Assembly: GCA_050084985.1 (NCBI GenBank)
Contig: JBITNC010000001.1
Coordinates: 69,750,001 to 69,814,000, forward strand
Direction of reading: 5' to 3'
DNA: 64,000 nucleotides
Origin: Nageia nagi
Lineage: Eukaryota; Pinophyta
This document shows positions 11,561-23,400 of this stretch, in pieces; positions within the stretch are counted from its first letter, which is position 1, and every line of letters begins with the position of its first letter. A program made the position numbers and the translations under genes. The notes under the pieces were generated by a model. The model had not been told where the DNA came from, did no database searches, and saw nothing but the letters and a program-made list of their open reading frames with translations.

Positions 11561-12020
11561 TTTTGTCAATAAAATGCAAATCAAATTCAGTTATGGTGCA
11601 TTATCCACTTTGCAGTTCTTGAATTTTTGATTAGGTTTTATTCATCATATATTTCAACGGGTCCACTTTAGAGATGACATACATTGTATGATTAAGCATG
11701 TAATGTCGGAGCTTTTTAGTAGCGAAAATGACAGCAAGACATAATTTTTCCAAATATATGTATTTAATCTCATAACTCACAAGTGTTCTACTTAGGTAAT
11801 ATATAGCTTGCTCTTTATTATGTTCATTCTTTTGAGCAAGCATTGTTCCTAAGGCAGTTTCAATAGCAGAAACGTATAACAGAAAGGGTATATCTTTTCT
11901 AGGTGGACTTAACATAGGAGGAGATAATAAATATCTTTTAATTTCCTCGAAGGCATCTTGTTGCTCTTTACCCCAATGATATTTTGTCCCCTTTTTTAAT
12001 AGTTTTGTAATGGTTTGCAT
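11561..12020 (-). pseudogene. First RNase H of element B
   Basis: The classical RT-attached RNase H-like domain. Readable features are YHWGKEQQDAFEEIKRYL, then LLYVSAIETALGTMLAQ and AIYYLSRTLVSYE, ending in the region of DPLKYMM. In Tat elements this copy is usually degenerate, because the second domain supplies the activity. It is one frame away from the preceding RT piece. Confidence 0.85.
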
Positions 12021-12860
12021 TTATCCAAAAGTTGAGCTATAAACCTCCTGATGGCTTGTAACTTACCCTGTAAACTCTGTAATTGTTTAAGATTTACAGG
12101 AGGTGGCATATCTACAACCGCCTTCACTTTATTAGGATCTATTTCAATTCCTCGTTGAGACACAATAAATCCTAATAGTTTTCCCGAAGTTACACCAAAA
12201 ACACAATTTTTTGGATTTAATCTTACTTTATGTTCTAATAATCTATCCAAGACTTTAATTAGGTCTTTTCCATGATCTATTCGATGTTTGGATCTAACCA
12301 ACAAATCATCAACATAATCTTCTACTATGTCATGCATATAATCATAGAATATATAAGTCATAGCCCTTTGATAAGTTGCCCCGGCATTCTTTAATCCAAA
12401 AGGCATAACTTTATAACAAAAGATACCCCACAGAGTTATAAAAGCTGTTTTATGTTGATCTTCAGGAGCTATTTTTATTTAATTATAACCAGAAAAGCTG
12501 TCCATCAATGATAGCATATCATATCCTACTGTCGAATCTACCAAGCTATCAATGTTAGGTAGGGGGAAATCATCTTTGGGACAAGCTTTGTTAAGATCAC
12601 ATAAATATATGCATATTCGTATTTTTCCACTTGGTTTTTTCATAGGTACCATGTTAGATATCCAATCCGAATAATCTATAGGTTGTATGAACTTGGCTTC
12701 TAATAATTTCTGAAGTTCTTCTTTTACCATTAATGCTATAGTAGGATGCATTTTACATAATTTCTATTTAACTGGTTTAGCATCAGACTTTAAGGCTAAA
12801 TTATGCACTACTAGTTTAGGGTCTATTCCAGACATGTTCGCATATGACCATGCGAATACC
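11996..12860 (-). pseudogene. Reverse transcriptase of element B
   Basis: It copies element RNA into DNA. The N-terminal piece (12479-12751) shows MVPMKKPSGKIRICI and DLNKACPKDDFPLP. The C-terminal piece (11996-12406) shows MPFGLKNAGATYQRAM and the active-site box EDYVDDLL at about 12300-12322 (YVDD, usual for Tat). The pieces are split by a stop at 12479 and one upstream near 12766, each matching a Gln codon in A (CAA to TAA). A third stop near 12864 coincides with a stop in A at 22015. Confidence 0.9.
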
Positions 12861-12865
12861 TTTTC

Positions 12866-14565
12866 TTATTCTTTTAATAAGGTTATAATCTCTTCTTGTT
12901 TAGTTTCCATGAGATTTTCTCCTAATTGAATTATTTTAGGATGCTGAGAATCATTACTGATATTTATTTCCAAGACCTTTTCAGTGAGCATATGTGACCC
13001 TTCTTCTAATTGATTTGGTACCAGTATCCAACCATTATCGTTAATGCTATATTCTTCATCACATTCTTGAATTTGCTCATTCATGCATACTTGATCTTTA
13101 TAGGAATCAAATATGTAATCTACATTTTTGAATTCATGTACCAGAGGATTGGATGATATAAGAGAAAAATCGGCAATTATTTCATCTGTAGGAGTATCAG
13201 CTATTATTTTGATTAAATTATGATTTTCGTTGGCTTCATCTATTTGTTCACTATTTTGATCTTCAACATCATTCTCTTTTATTATAACCATATTTACCGA
13301 TGGTATATCAAAACATGGACTGATTGATGATTCGACATTTCTATTTATTTTTTCTTGTATATCACTTGGTGAGCATGAATGGTTCCAAGGTGGCTTAGTA
13401 TTATTTATGAAGAGCGCTTTGACCCCTTCTAAGACATCCATTTCACTTAACTGTTCTTCTCTTATATCAATACTTTCTTGTACTATGGATTCTTTCTCTA
13501 AAATCTCTTCATTATAATCCAAATTCTCTTCTTCTGAATTTTCTAATTTAGCAAGAATTTTACATTCATTTTGATAACCTAATCCCCTTTTATCAGTGGG
13601 ATATTGATATTGTAATTCAATTATGTCTCGTGGACCTTGTTCATACCGACCCAATCCTCGCCCTTGCCAATTACATTTGTTAAAATAGTTTAAGACAAAT
13701 GTTCTTAAACAAGGTGATAAATATTTCATATCATTATCAAAATTTCCTTCATAAGTTTGATTGGGTATTGTTAACATTGGATCTACTATTCCTACATAGA
13801 TAAACATGGTCTGATTAGGTACTTCCCCTAAAGGTACTATTTGTCTAATCACACTAGGTGATTTAGATGCTTTACCCACTTCTTGTAATGATGGTATATT
13901 AAATACCACATCATCTACATCATATTCTCCCATCCCTAAATCCATTAATTTAACTTTCACTGGATATACACTAGATGAGTCATTATTAGATGTAGTATTT
14001 ACTTGTTTTGATGAAGAAGCTCCATATTTTTCGTCTAAAGTCTTAGCAACCCTTTCCCAAGAATCTCTATCCTGTATGACTATATCACTTTTTCCTTTTA
14101 TGACTTCAGATTGATTTGTATTTTTGTTCATCAATATGGTTGATAAGTTAGGAAATGGTAATGTCACTTTACTTGGATACAAAATTAAATTACAATGCGA
14201 ATAAGGGTCTGGATCTTTAAACACACAATGAACTTTATCTTTGTAGATGTATTTTAAACATCCATGGTAAGTTGATGGAACACATTGCATTTCTCCAATC
14301 CATGGATGTCCTAAAAGAATGTTATATTGTATAATGTTTCCTTTAATTATATGTAATAAAGTTTGCACGGTCTTAGCCCCTACTATAATCGGTAGCACGA
14401 TTGATCCCAAAGTTGAACATACTGCATCATTAAATGCCCTAATTTGTAAAGAAGGGGCTAAGATAAGCGAATCTGACAAATTTAAATTTTATATGCGGCC
14501 TCTGAGATTATATTTATAGCTGACCCTTCATCTATCAGAATTCTTTTAAACAATTTCCCATCTAC
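12866..14565 (-). pseudogene. Protease and G-patch-like region of element B
   Basis: The aspartic protease begins at about 14555 with ILIDEGSAINII (Asp with EGS in place of the usual Thr/Ser-Gly). It continues in a 537-residue uninterrupted reading frame (12866-14479) through YNILLGHPWIGEMQCVPSTYH, the usual end of a retropepsin. The rest is a long acidic spacer. At about 13550-13680 it has GRGLGRYEQGP and, 16 residues on, KRGLGYQNE, which resembles a glycine-rich G-patch. The frame ends just before the RT region. This is the longest intact frame in the window. Confidence 0.85.
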
Positions 14566-14876
14566 TTTACCCATTATATGTAAAGGTGGATCAAGTCCGC
14601 CTTGTCCATAATTTTTTAATCTTTCTTGTTCATAGAAGGTAATACTAGGTTATTGAGATATCTTCAAACTTTCAACTATTGAAATAAAATTATCAGGGTT
14701 ACTAATATCCACTTGAATTTCTTGTAGAATTTGATTCATAGCTTCCCTATAACTCCTAGACTATTGTAATAACTCAAATAAAGTCATCTTAACTGGAGAC
14801 ATCTTTAATTGTCATTGAAGAGCACCCTTTATCAAAACCTTAGGTTGTTGTGGAGGAGGTATAGGTTGTATATTAA
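14566..14876 (-). pseudogene. Gag-protease linker of element B
   Basis: Homologous to 2099-2447 of A: a Pro/Gln run, then SYREAMNQILQEIQVDISNP, then GLDPPLHIMGKVDGKLF leading into the protease. Two or more stops. It shows the uninterrupted form of the site into which B itself inserted in A. Confidence 0.75.
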
Positions 14877-17620
14877 TTAGATTTGATATCGATTGATTTT
14901 TTTTGGGTTATCTTGTTTATCTTGATATTGTTGTGCTCTTGTAGCTATACCAATCATGTGTATTGAATCATCTATAGTCCCTATAAATGGTGTATCCTTA
15001 TCATTGCATGTATAGTTGATTTGATTTGGGATAATTACCACATTGTTAGCCTGATGTGAAGGCAAGGGATTTTGATATATCCCTAAATTTTGATTCGGAG
15101 GCACAACTAGATTATCCACATTATTTTCCCACCATCTATAAAGTCTTGAATTTTATGCTGTAAAGTTCGACATCTATTTGTCTTATGTCCCTTTTGTCTA
15201 TGATAAGCACAAAATTCATTCTCTCTATACCATTTTTTCCCTTTAGCATCCGAATTCTTTGGTTTTATTTTAGGTAATGTAATCATACCATTATCACAAA
15301 ATTTTTTAAGTATTTCAGATAATGGTTCTGATAATGGGGTAAAATTTCTCCTAGGCTTATGTTCAACATTTTCTTCGATTTTTGGAGCTTGACTAGAATC
15401 TTCTGTCATAGATATTTGATTACTTTGTGGTTGTTTACTAGTGTTCTCATGTTGATTACCCTTCTTGTATTCCTTCTTCTTGAGTTTCAGTTCTCCATCT
15501 TGAATTTTAACTCTATCTATAACTACTGCCTGTGCAATAGCTTCTTCAAAAGTCTTATGTTGTTGAATTTGGAGAACACTAGCTATTGGTCTTAGACAAC
15601 TTTTACTAAACAATTTAACCAATTCTTCTTGTGGTATTGTATAAGGCATACTAGTAAGTATAGCCCACCATCTTGAGATGTAATCTTGTATAGTTTCATC
15701 GGAAAATTGTTGTAATCTTGTAAGATCCGTAATGGAAGATTTTTCTTTAATATTGATTCTAAAGTGCTCAAGAAATTGATCAGCCAATTGTTCGAATGTA
15801 TATAAACTATGTATAGGTAAACCATTATACCAATCCAAAGCTTGACCTGCAAGCATCATAGGGAACATACGTAACATCAATGAGTCATCATTGGCTATCT
15901 GATAACTAGAAAATGCAAATTTTCTCAAGTGTTCTTTGGGATCTTCTCTTCCTTTAAATGGTTCTATTTTAGGAAGTTCGAACCTATAAGGTAATTTCTT
16001 TTTTGGAACACTTGGATGAATAGGCTCATTACAAATGTTCTTATAATTTAACTTCTTAAGCCCTTGAACATTCATCTCTCGATTCATGAAATCCTTCAAA
16101 AAGTCTTCTAATTCCTTATCAGTTCTTCGACCTTGAGTATATCTATGATGTCTTCGAGTATTCAGATCCTTTTCTAAGATTGATCTTGACATGTGAGACT
16201 CATAGTCAGAAGGAAATTCCGATGGTGGTGGGGGCAATATTTTAAGAGGTGACTGATGTCGTGGACTAGTGATTTTAGGTGGTTCTTGGTATATACTTTT
16301 TCCGTATAACTCTTTTCCTTTGTAATCAGGTTGTTTCATTTGCTTTTGAGTTTGTTCCACCCAACTTTTAATAGAATCTTGCTTTTATTTATCATATAAT
16401 CTTTGTAATTCTAGTTCTTTATCCCTCTTCTTTTGTAACAAAATGGCTACCTCTTTATCCCTTGCTTCTTGTCTATCTAAGTAAGGATCTCGATATCTCC
16501 GTATTTGACTTCCTTCAAGAGTTTCGGGTTTCCAATTTTTAATCCTTTGATATTCCTCCCACTGTCTTTGTTTTTCTTTCTCCATACGTAGATGTTGCTC
16601 CCTTTTGATTTTTTCTTTTTCTAATTCTTTAAGTTGTAATTCTCTTAAATGCAGTTGAATCTCATGCTCTTTATGAAGTCTTTTCTTTTCTTGTTCCAGG
16701 AATTCACTTCTCTCTTTATTTATTTGTTCTTGTTCTATTAATTTCTTTTTATCCCTAAAAAGTTTATCTTCCATTTCTTTTAATTTATCTTCTTGTTCTC
16801 GAATTTTAAGGACTTCATTATTTCTTCTATTTTCTTCCTCTAGGAGATATTGCATCTCTGTGACCCTTTTAATCTCATCGGCATATACTTCCGTGAATCT
16901 TTGACCTATTTTTGTTGTGTATAATCATCTTTGTTCTTTTAGTTCTTCAAAAGAAGGTATCTCTTCTACTGCAAATTTAGATGTCCTTCTATCTAATCTT
17001 CCCTTTGAAGAGTAAGATTTTTCTATTTGTTTTATTGAAGGAGCTCTTTGAGATAAATTACTTGCAGGTATTACTACTTCATTTTTTCCTAATTCGAGAG
17101 ATTTACGAGAAAGAGGAAGTTCTTCTTTTCTAATCAAAGAACTAACTATTCGACCATCTGGTAATTGATGAATGACTCTATCATAGATAACTTTATACGG
17201 TTTAGTCTCTGGTACCACTATGGTTCTAGCCTGAGATCTATCCTCATCAATTTCTAAGTTATGATGCCTTTGATCTCATTTTTCTACATCTCCTGGTACA
17301 CTAGAAGATGTCTTAGGAATATCTCTATGATTAGCTAGACAACGATGAATTTCAATTAACTCTTCATCTAACACTTGCATTCTATACTTAGTAATATGAT
17401 CCTCTATACCTTGTCTTTGCAATTTAGATTGATCATAATCCCAATCTTTATCTTTACCTTCATAACGACCTACCTGTGAATCTGATTCATCTAAAAGAGG
17501 TGGCCTCCTAACCGAAGACTCTATCAAATCCATATTATCTGTATCTATTTCTTGTATTTCAAATGGGTATTCTTGTATTTCCTTAGCGGCCATACTTCTA
17601 GTTTGAACCATTATAAACAA
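14877..17620 (-). pseudogene. Gag of element B
   Basis: It starts with MFIMVQTRSM at 17620. One frame runs from there to 15107 with only three stops, at 17276 (TGA), 16925 (TGA) and 16385 (TAA). At 16385 copy A has a Gln codon. Order: acidic N-terminus, a Lys/Glu/Arg-rich coiled coil of about 150 residues (16385-16855), Pro-rich linker, capsid domain (about 15600-16070, FKGREDPKEHLRKFAF, GQALDWYNGLP), and zinc-knuckle-like CAYHRQKGHKTNRC near 15180-15225. A one-base loss near 15117 moves the last 80 residues (14877-15119) into another frame. The long coiled coil is far larger than in ordinary gags. Confidence 0.9.
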
Positions 17621-18639
17621 ACATCATAAAAAGAGAACTTCATTTTTATCTTTTATATTATGTTTTCGAGAAAACAATTTGATACACAAACATCCTACTT
17701 GCAAATTTACTTCTAACGATGTGATTATATTTTTAAGTTTTTTCACATATTTTTAATATCTAAGTTAAATGAACGATATGAGTTGTTCACTTTTAGTCTT
17801 TTAATTTTCCTAATTTGTTTTGACTAGTCAAGTGTTAAACAAGGTAGGTTGGGTAATTCTAAGTAATATTTACAAGCTTCTATGGCTTTTGTCTTGGTTC
17901 TAGAAGAGTCTCCTTTTTTGACTCCTACCTAAAGGAGAGTCACCTTGGTAATCACCTCCAAGTGTGACTGGCTCTATGGCTCCAAGTGTGACTGGCTCTA
18001 TGGCTCCAAGTGTGTTATGTCGGTGGGTACAAAGAAGTAAGAATTAACGGTTGGTAGTGACATCCAACTCGTTAATGTTCAATTATATCTTTTAAGGCCT
18101 TATGAAATGTAATTTAAACAAGTAAGATGCAATTATGCATACTACCCTCCCTAACATTCATGTCCATTCATTTATCTTATCTTAATGTGATACAATCAAA
18201 AGTTTATTATAAGATGGATCTTGACCTTAATAAACCCCGTTGTTCTTTTTTAATTATAATGTGATTCATTATCCAACCTCTTAGTGATGTTCATTAACCC
18301 CTTCTAGCTGTGGAAGTATTATGTGTAGTAAATTTCCAAATAAGATGTGAATAAACTTTACCTCTTTCACTTAACTTATTTCTGATCACTTAAGGTCGCT
18401 CAAAGCGCAAAAGTGAGAGCATACTTTGTTAAGTGAAAGTACTTAGTGTATTTGAATCCACCCAATTCATTAACCCTTTAATGTGATTTGTACTATCCAA
18501 AACCCAATTTATTTTCCTTAATTTCATTCCAAATTAAGTGTGATTCATTTACCTCTTCCAATTGTGGAAGTATTATATGTAGTAAATTGCCTCCTCTTAC
18601 TAGTAAGAGGTCATTAGATGTAGATAAATTAACCCAATT

Positions 18640-19025
18640 AATGATAGTGTGAGTGTGAAAGAAAAGAAAAGTTAATTTACCCCTTCTTATCAAGTCTATT
18701 CTGGTCACCTTAGATCGTTTAAAGCATAAAGGGAGAGCATAAGTAGACAAGATAAAAAGTATTAATGTGTATGTAGTGTGAATGTGAAAGAAAAGAAAAA
18801 TTAATTTACCCCTTCTTATCAAGTCTATTCTAGTCACCTTAGATCACACGAAGTGCAAAGGGAGAGCATAAGTAGACAAGATAAAAAGTATTAATGTGTA
18901 TGTAGTGTGAGTGTGAAAGAAAAGAAAAATTAATTACTCCTTCTTATCAAGTCTATTCTGGTCACCTTAGATCGCACGAAGCACAAAGGGAGAGCATAAG
19001 TAGACAAGATAAAAAGTATTAATGT
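18640..19025 (-). repeat. Tandem array of about 130-bp units in the leader of B
   Basis: Three units start near the string GAAAGAAAAGAAAA at about 18656, 18786 and 18915. Each continues with CTTCTTATCAAGTCTATTCT and AGTAGACAAGATAAAAAGTA. A fourth, diverged half unit lies near 18370-18440. Confidence 0.88.
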
Positions 19026-19230
19026 GTACATGCCCTTCACCCAAAGCATGAAAATAAATACATAACTTCATACATAAAGTAAATTAATAAAAGATATGCA
19101 TTTAACCTTTTCTACCCATTCTTATATGCACTCTAGGCAAAGGAATCACACTCAAAAATATTTTTCCATAACATAATTTTATTTTACTTTTTTAGAAATA
19201 GCAAAAAGAGATAAAATGACCTAGATATGA

Positions 19231-19350
19231 GTCACTGGTGTTTAGACAAGGAACGCTAGCATTTAGTGATAGTCACTGGCATTTGATTACGATCATTGGC
19301 ATTTAATGATAGTCACTGGTGTTCGATACCAGTCATCGATGTTTCTGCAA
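19231..19350 (-). repeat. Array of six degenerate 20-bp units in the leader of B
   Basis: Exact 20-base register from 19231: units at 19231, 19251, 19271, 19291, 19311 and 19331, with a core like AGTCACTGGTGTTCGATACC. The unit at 19251 is the most diverged. The same motif occurs at 3789-3888, around 4260-4330 and in the LTRs. Confidence 0.8.
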
Positions 19351-19476
19351 CAAATTCCTGAAAAAGCACAGAACCTAAAATTTGAAGTTAATACATGGAA
19401 AAATCTGAAGAAAAAAAAACTAGAGAACAAAAAGGTAGAATCATAAACAAAATATCTCCCTCTCAATAACGGAGGG

Positions 19477-19494
19477 GCCCTCCTTCTAGCGCCA
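19477..19494 (-). promoter_or_regulatory. Primer-binding site of element B
   Basis: Three bases after the 5' LTR, the - strand reads TGGCGCTAGAAGGAGGGC, beginning with the TGG complementary to a tRNA CCA end. I cannot name the tRNA from memory. Confidence 0.75.
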
Positions 19495-19497
19495 GAA

Positions 19498-20329
19498 TGT
19501 TGCAATGAAAATTGACCTAGAATATAGAATAACATAAAATAAAAATTACTCTTCAATCTTCATTAAACCTCAAATTATATAACATAGATAAACATGTTGT
19601 AATTGTGAAATGATATTCAATCTCAGTTCAAACTACAATTTGCCCTTAGAAGGGACTTTTACAAATGTATGTGCCAAAATAAGAGTATTAGATCTCCATT
19701 GTTTTTGGGTTGCTTACTTCTCTTCTTGATGTAGACAACCTGTAAATCCTATACACATGCAAGAGACAATAACATCAAAGCATCTATGTGTAACATTGTA
19801 TTAAAATGAAACTAGCATAAAACAATAAAAGGAATGAGTTCATAAGATTTTGGTAGCATTACCCTACTTCAAAATTGGGTTCAATTGGGTTTTATATTGC
19901 TTTGTATTAGCTTGTATTTATAGATTTTTAGGTGAGACGTTCCAAGGTTGGAAAGGGGAAGTGAAGAGCCACCGTAAGTCGTAACTGACCTCCTCTATCC
20001 ACCTCATCATGGAAGACGAAGCATTCCAACTTCCTTTTTTGATTTTTGTTCGACTGTTGCAGAGTCATCGGTGTTTGTATGTCAAACACTGGCGATCGCC
20101 TCAAAACGTTGGTGTTTAATATGGAACATCAGTGACTGGTTAATTATATTAAAATGACCGCCTAAAAGTCAAATTTCATCAAAAAGGGGTCATGTGACCA
20201 TTCATTTTGCATACACTCAATGAGAGTTATCCAATAATAGGGTTTCTAAACCTATTTTATGTTGTCACACTGAGTTATGATTATTATAATGTTTACTTAG
20301 TTAATGAGGGACATTTTTAGGTGTCTACA
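19498..20329 (-). repeat. 5' LTR of element B
   Basis: About 832 bp, matching 2448-3277. It begins TGTTGCAATG and ends GGTGTCTACA on the + strand. As the 5' LTR it should carry the promoter for gag-pol. I did not identify a convincing TATA box. It is followed directly by the right copy of the TATTT duplication. Confidence 0.95.
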
Positions 20330-20334
20330 TATTT
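20330..20334. repeat. Target-site duplication TATTT, right copy
   Basis: Partner of 2443-2447, on the other side of element B. Confidence 0.95.
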
Positions 20335-22017
20335 AAAAAAATTCTGATAGATGAAGGCTCAGCTATAAATATAATTTCAGATGCTACATACAAAAATTTG
20401 AATTTATCAAATTCGCTTATCTTAGCTCTTTCTTTACAAATTAGGGCATTTAATGATGCAGTGTGTTCAACTTTGGGATCAATAGTGCTGTCGATTATAG
20501 TAGGGGCTAAAACCATTCAAACTTTATTACATATAATTGAAGGAAATATTATACAATACAACATTCTTTTAGGATGCCCATGGATTAGAGAAATGCAATG
20601 TGTTCCATAAACTTATCATGGATGTTTAAAATACATCTATAAAGATAAAGTTCATTGTGTGTTTAAAGATCCAGATTCTTATTCACATTGTAATTTAATT
20701 TTTGATCCAAATAAAGTGACCTTACCGTCTCCTAATTTATCAACCATATTAATGAACAAAAATATGGATCAATCTGAAGTCATAAAGGGAAAAAGTGATA
20801 TAGTTATACAAGATAAAGATACTTGGGAAAAAGTTGCTAAAACTTTAGACGAAAAATATGGAGCTTCTTCATCAAAACAAGTAAATCCTACATCTAATAA
20901 TGACTCATCCAATGTATATCCAATAAAAATTAAATTAATGGATTTAGGGATGGGAGAATATGATGTAGATGATGTGGTATTTAATATACCTTCATCACAA
21001 GAAGTGGGTAAAGTATCCGAATCACCTAGTGTAATTGGACAAATAGTACCTTTAGGAGAAGTACCTAATTAGATGATGTTTATCTATGTGGGGATAGTAG
21101 ATTCTGTGTCAACAATACCCAATCAAACATATGAAGGAAATTTCAATAATGATATGAAATATTTATCACCATGTTCAAGAACATTTGTCTTAAACTATTT
21201 TAACAAATGTAATTGGCAAGGACGAGGATTGGGTCGATATGAACAGGGTCCACGAGAAATAATTGAATTACAATACCAAGATCCCACTGATAAAAGTGGA
21301 TTAGGTTATCAAAATGAATATAAAAATCTTGCTAAATTGGAAAATTTAGGAGAAGAGAATTTGGATTATAATGAAGAAATTTTAGAGAAAGAATCTATAG
21401 TACAAGAAATTATTGATATAAGAGAAGAACAATTAAGTGAAATGGATGTCTTAGAAGGTGTCGAGATGCTCTTTATTAATAATATTGAGCCACCTTGGAA
21501 TCATTCATGCTTACCAAGTGATATACAAGAAAAAATAAATAAAAATATCGAATCATCAATCATTCCATATGCAGATATACCATCGATAAATATGGTTACA
21601 ATAAAAGAGAAGGATATTGAAGATCAAAATAATGAACAAATAGATGAAGTTAACGAAAATCAAAATTTAATCAAAATAATAGCCAATACTTCTACAGATG
21701 AAGTAATCACTGATTTCTCTCTTATATCATCTAATCCTTCGGTACATGAATTCAAAAATGTAGATCACATATTTGGTTCCTATGAAAATCAAGTATGCAC
21801 GAATGAACAAACTCAAGAATACGATGAAGAATATAGTGTTAACGATAATGGCTGGATACCAGTACCGAATCAATTAGAAGAAGGGTCGCATATGCTTATT
21901 GAAAAAGTCTTAAAAATAAATATTAGTAATGATCCTCAAAATCCTAAAATTATTCAATTAGGGGAAAACCTCATTGAAAATGAACAAGAAGAAATTATAA
22001 CCTTATTAAAAGAATGA
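20335..22017 (+). pseudogene. Protease and G-patch-like region of element A
   Basis: It opens directly after the insertion scar with ILIDEGSAINIIS, the protease active-site region, and runs to ILLGCPWIREMQCVP. An acidic spacer follows, with GRGLGRYEQGP and SGLGYQNE at about 21205-21320 (G-patch-like) and a Glu/Asn-rich tail. In-frame stops are at 20608, 21070 (a Gln codon in B) and 22015; there is no frameshift. The stop at 22015 is TGA where B has TAA. Confidence 0.88.
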
Positions 22018-22890
22018 GAAAAGGTATTTGCATGGTCATATGCAGACATGCTTGGAATAGATCCTAAATTAGTAGTACATAATTTAGCATTAAAGTCAGA
22101 TGCTAAACTTGTTAAACAAAAATTACATAAAATGCATCCTACTATAGCATTAATGGTAAAAGAAGAACTTCAAAAATTATTAGAAGCTAAATTTATACAA
22201 CTTATATATTATTTAGATTGGATATCTAATATGGTACCTATGAAAAAACCAAGTGGAAAAATAAGAATATGCATAGATTTTCATGATCTTAACAAAGCTT
22301 GTCCTAAGGATGATTTCCCTCTACCTAGCATTGATAGTTTGGTAGACTCGACAGCAGGGCATGATATGTTATCATTAATGGATGGGTTTTCTGGTTATAA
22401 TCAAATAAAAATAGCTACTAAAGATCAACATAAAATGGCTTTTATAACTCCTTGGGGTACCTTTTGTTATAAATTTATGCCTTTTGGATTAAAAAATGCT
22501 AGGGCAACTTATCAAAGGGCTATGAATTACATATTCCATGACTATATGCATGACATAGTAGAAGATTATGTCGATGATTTGTTGCTTAGATCTAAATATC
22601 GAGTAGATCATGGAAAAGACCTAATTAAAGTCTTAGATAGATTATTAGAATATAAAGTAAGATTAAATCCAAAAAAATGTATTTTTGGTGTAACTTCAGG
22701 AAAATTATTAGGATTTATTGTGTCCCAACGAGGAATTGAAATAGATCCTAGTAAAGTGAAGGTAGTAGTAGACATGCCACCTCCTGCAAATCTAAAACAA
22801 TTACAAAGTTTATAGGGTAAGTTACAAGACATTAGAAGGTTTATAGCTCAACTTTCTGATAAATGTAAACCATTTACAAAATTATTAAAA
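22018..22890 (+). pseudogene. Reverse transcriptase of element A
   Basis: It begins with KVFAWSYADM, the usual Ty3/gypsy entry into RT. Further motifs are PSGKIRICIDFHDLNKACP, LSLMDGFSGYNQIKI, FCYKFMPFGLKNARATYQ, the active site EDYVDDLL (YVDD at 22567-22578), and LLGFIVSQRGIEIDP. The frame is open from 22018 to 22812. One stop at 22813 (TAG) replaces a Gln codon that B keeps. All core RT blocks are present; the loss is limited to single-base stops. Confidence 0.92.
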
Positions 22891-23400
22891 AAGGGGATCG
22901 AATATCATTGGGGCAAAGAGCAACAAGATGCATTCAATGAAATTAAAAGATATTTATTATCTCCTCCTGTCTTAAGTCCACCAAGAAAAGATGTCCCCTT
23001 TTTTTTATATATCTCTACTACTAAAAATGCTTTAGGAATAATGCTTGCTCAAAAGAATGAACACAATAAAGAACAAGCTATATATTATCTAAGTAGAACC
23101 CTAGTGAGCTATGAGATTAAGTACATATATTTGGAAAAATTATGTCTTGCTATCATTTTTGCTACTAAAAAGCTTTGACATTATATGCTTAATCATACAA
23201 CATATGTCATCTCTAAAGTGGATCCGTTGAAATATATGATGAAAAAAACCTATCAAAATTCAAGAACTGCAAAGTGGATAATGCACTTAACTAAATTTGA
23301 TTTACATTTTATTGGACAAAAGTCAATAAAAGGAAAAGTAATTGCTGATTATCTCTTTGATGCTCCATTGCAAGATAATAAACCCCTTGTCATTGAATTA
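22891..23400 (+). pseudogene. First RNase H of element A
   Basis: The RT-attached RNase H-like domain: YHWGKEQQDAFNEIKRYL, MLAQKNEHNKEQAIYYLSR, the stretch before ATKKL and DPLKYMM, then a linker with HFIGQKSIKGKVIADYL. There is a TGA stop at 23176 where B has an Arg codon (likely CGA to TGA). Confidence 0.87.

Larger units (their letters stand above)
17621..19476 (-). other. Leader (5' untranslated region) of element B
   Basis: About 1.85 kb between primer site and gag, without a supported ORF. It contains the 130-bp array (18640-19025), an older diverged duplication (around 18301-18340 and 18555-18590 share a motif like TGTGGAAGTATTAT), short GGCTCTATGGCTCCAAGTGT duplications (17966-18010) and the 20-bp array (19231-19350). 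Confidence 0.7.
2448..20329 (-). mobile_element. Tat-type Ty3/gypsy element B, complete, nested in A
   Basis: A full element of about 17.9 kb on the - strand. Read from right to left it has 5' LTR (19498-20329), primer site, long leader with two repeat arrays, gag, protease, G-patch-like motif, RT, RNase H, second RNase H, integrase, an extra sense ORF, 145-bp tandem repeats, an antisense PMD ORF, polypurine tract and 3' LTR (2448-3277). LTR ends are TG...CA. By eye the two LTRs differ at roughly 5% of positions, mostly transitions, so the insertion is not recent. It is better preserved than A. Confidence 0.95.
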
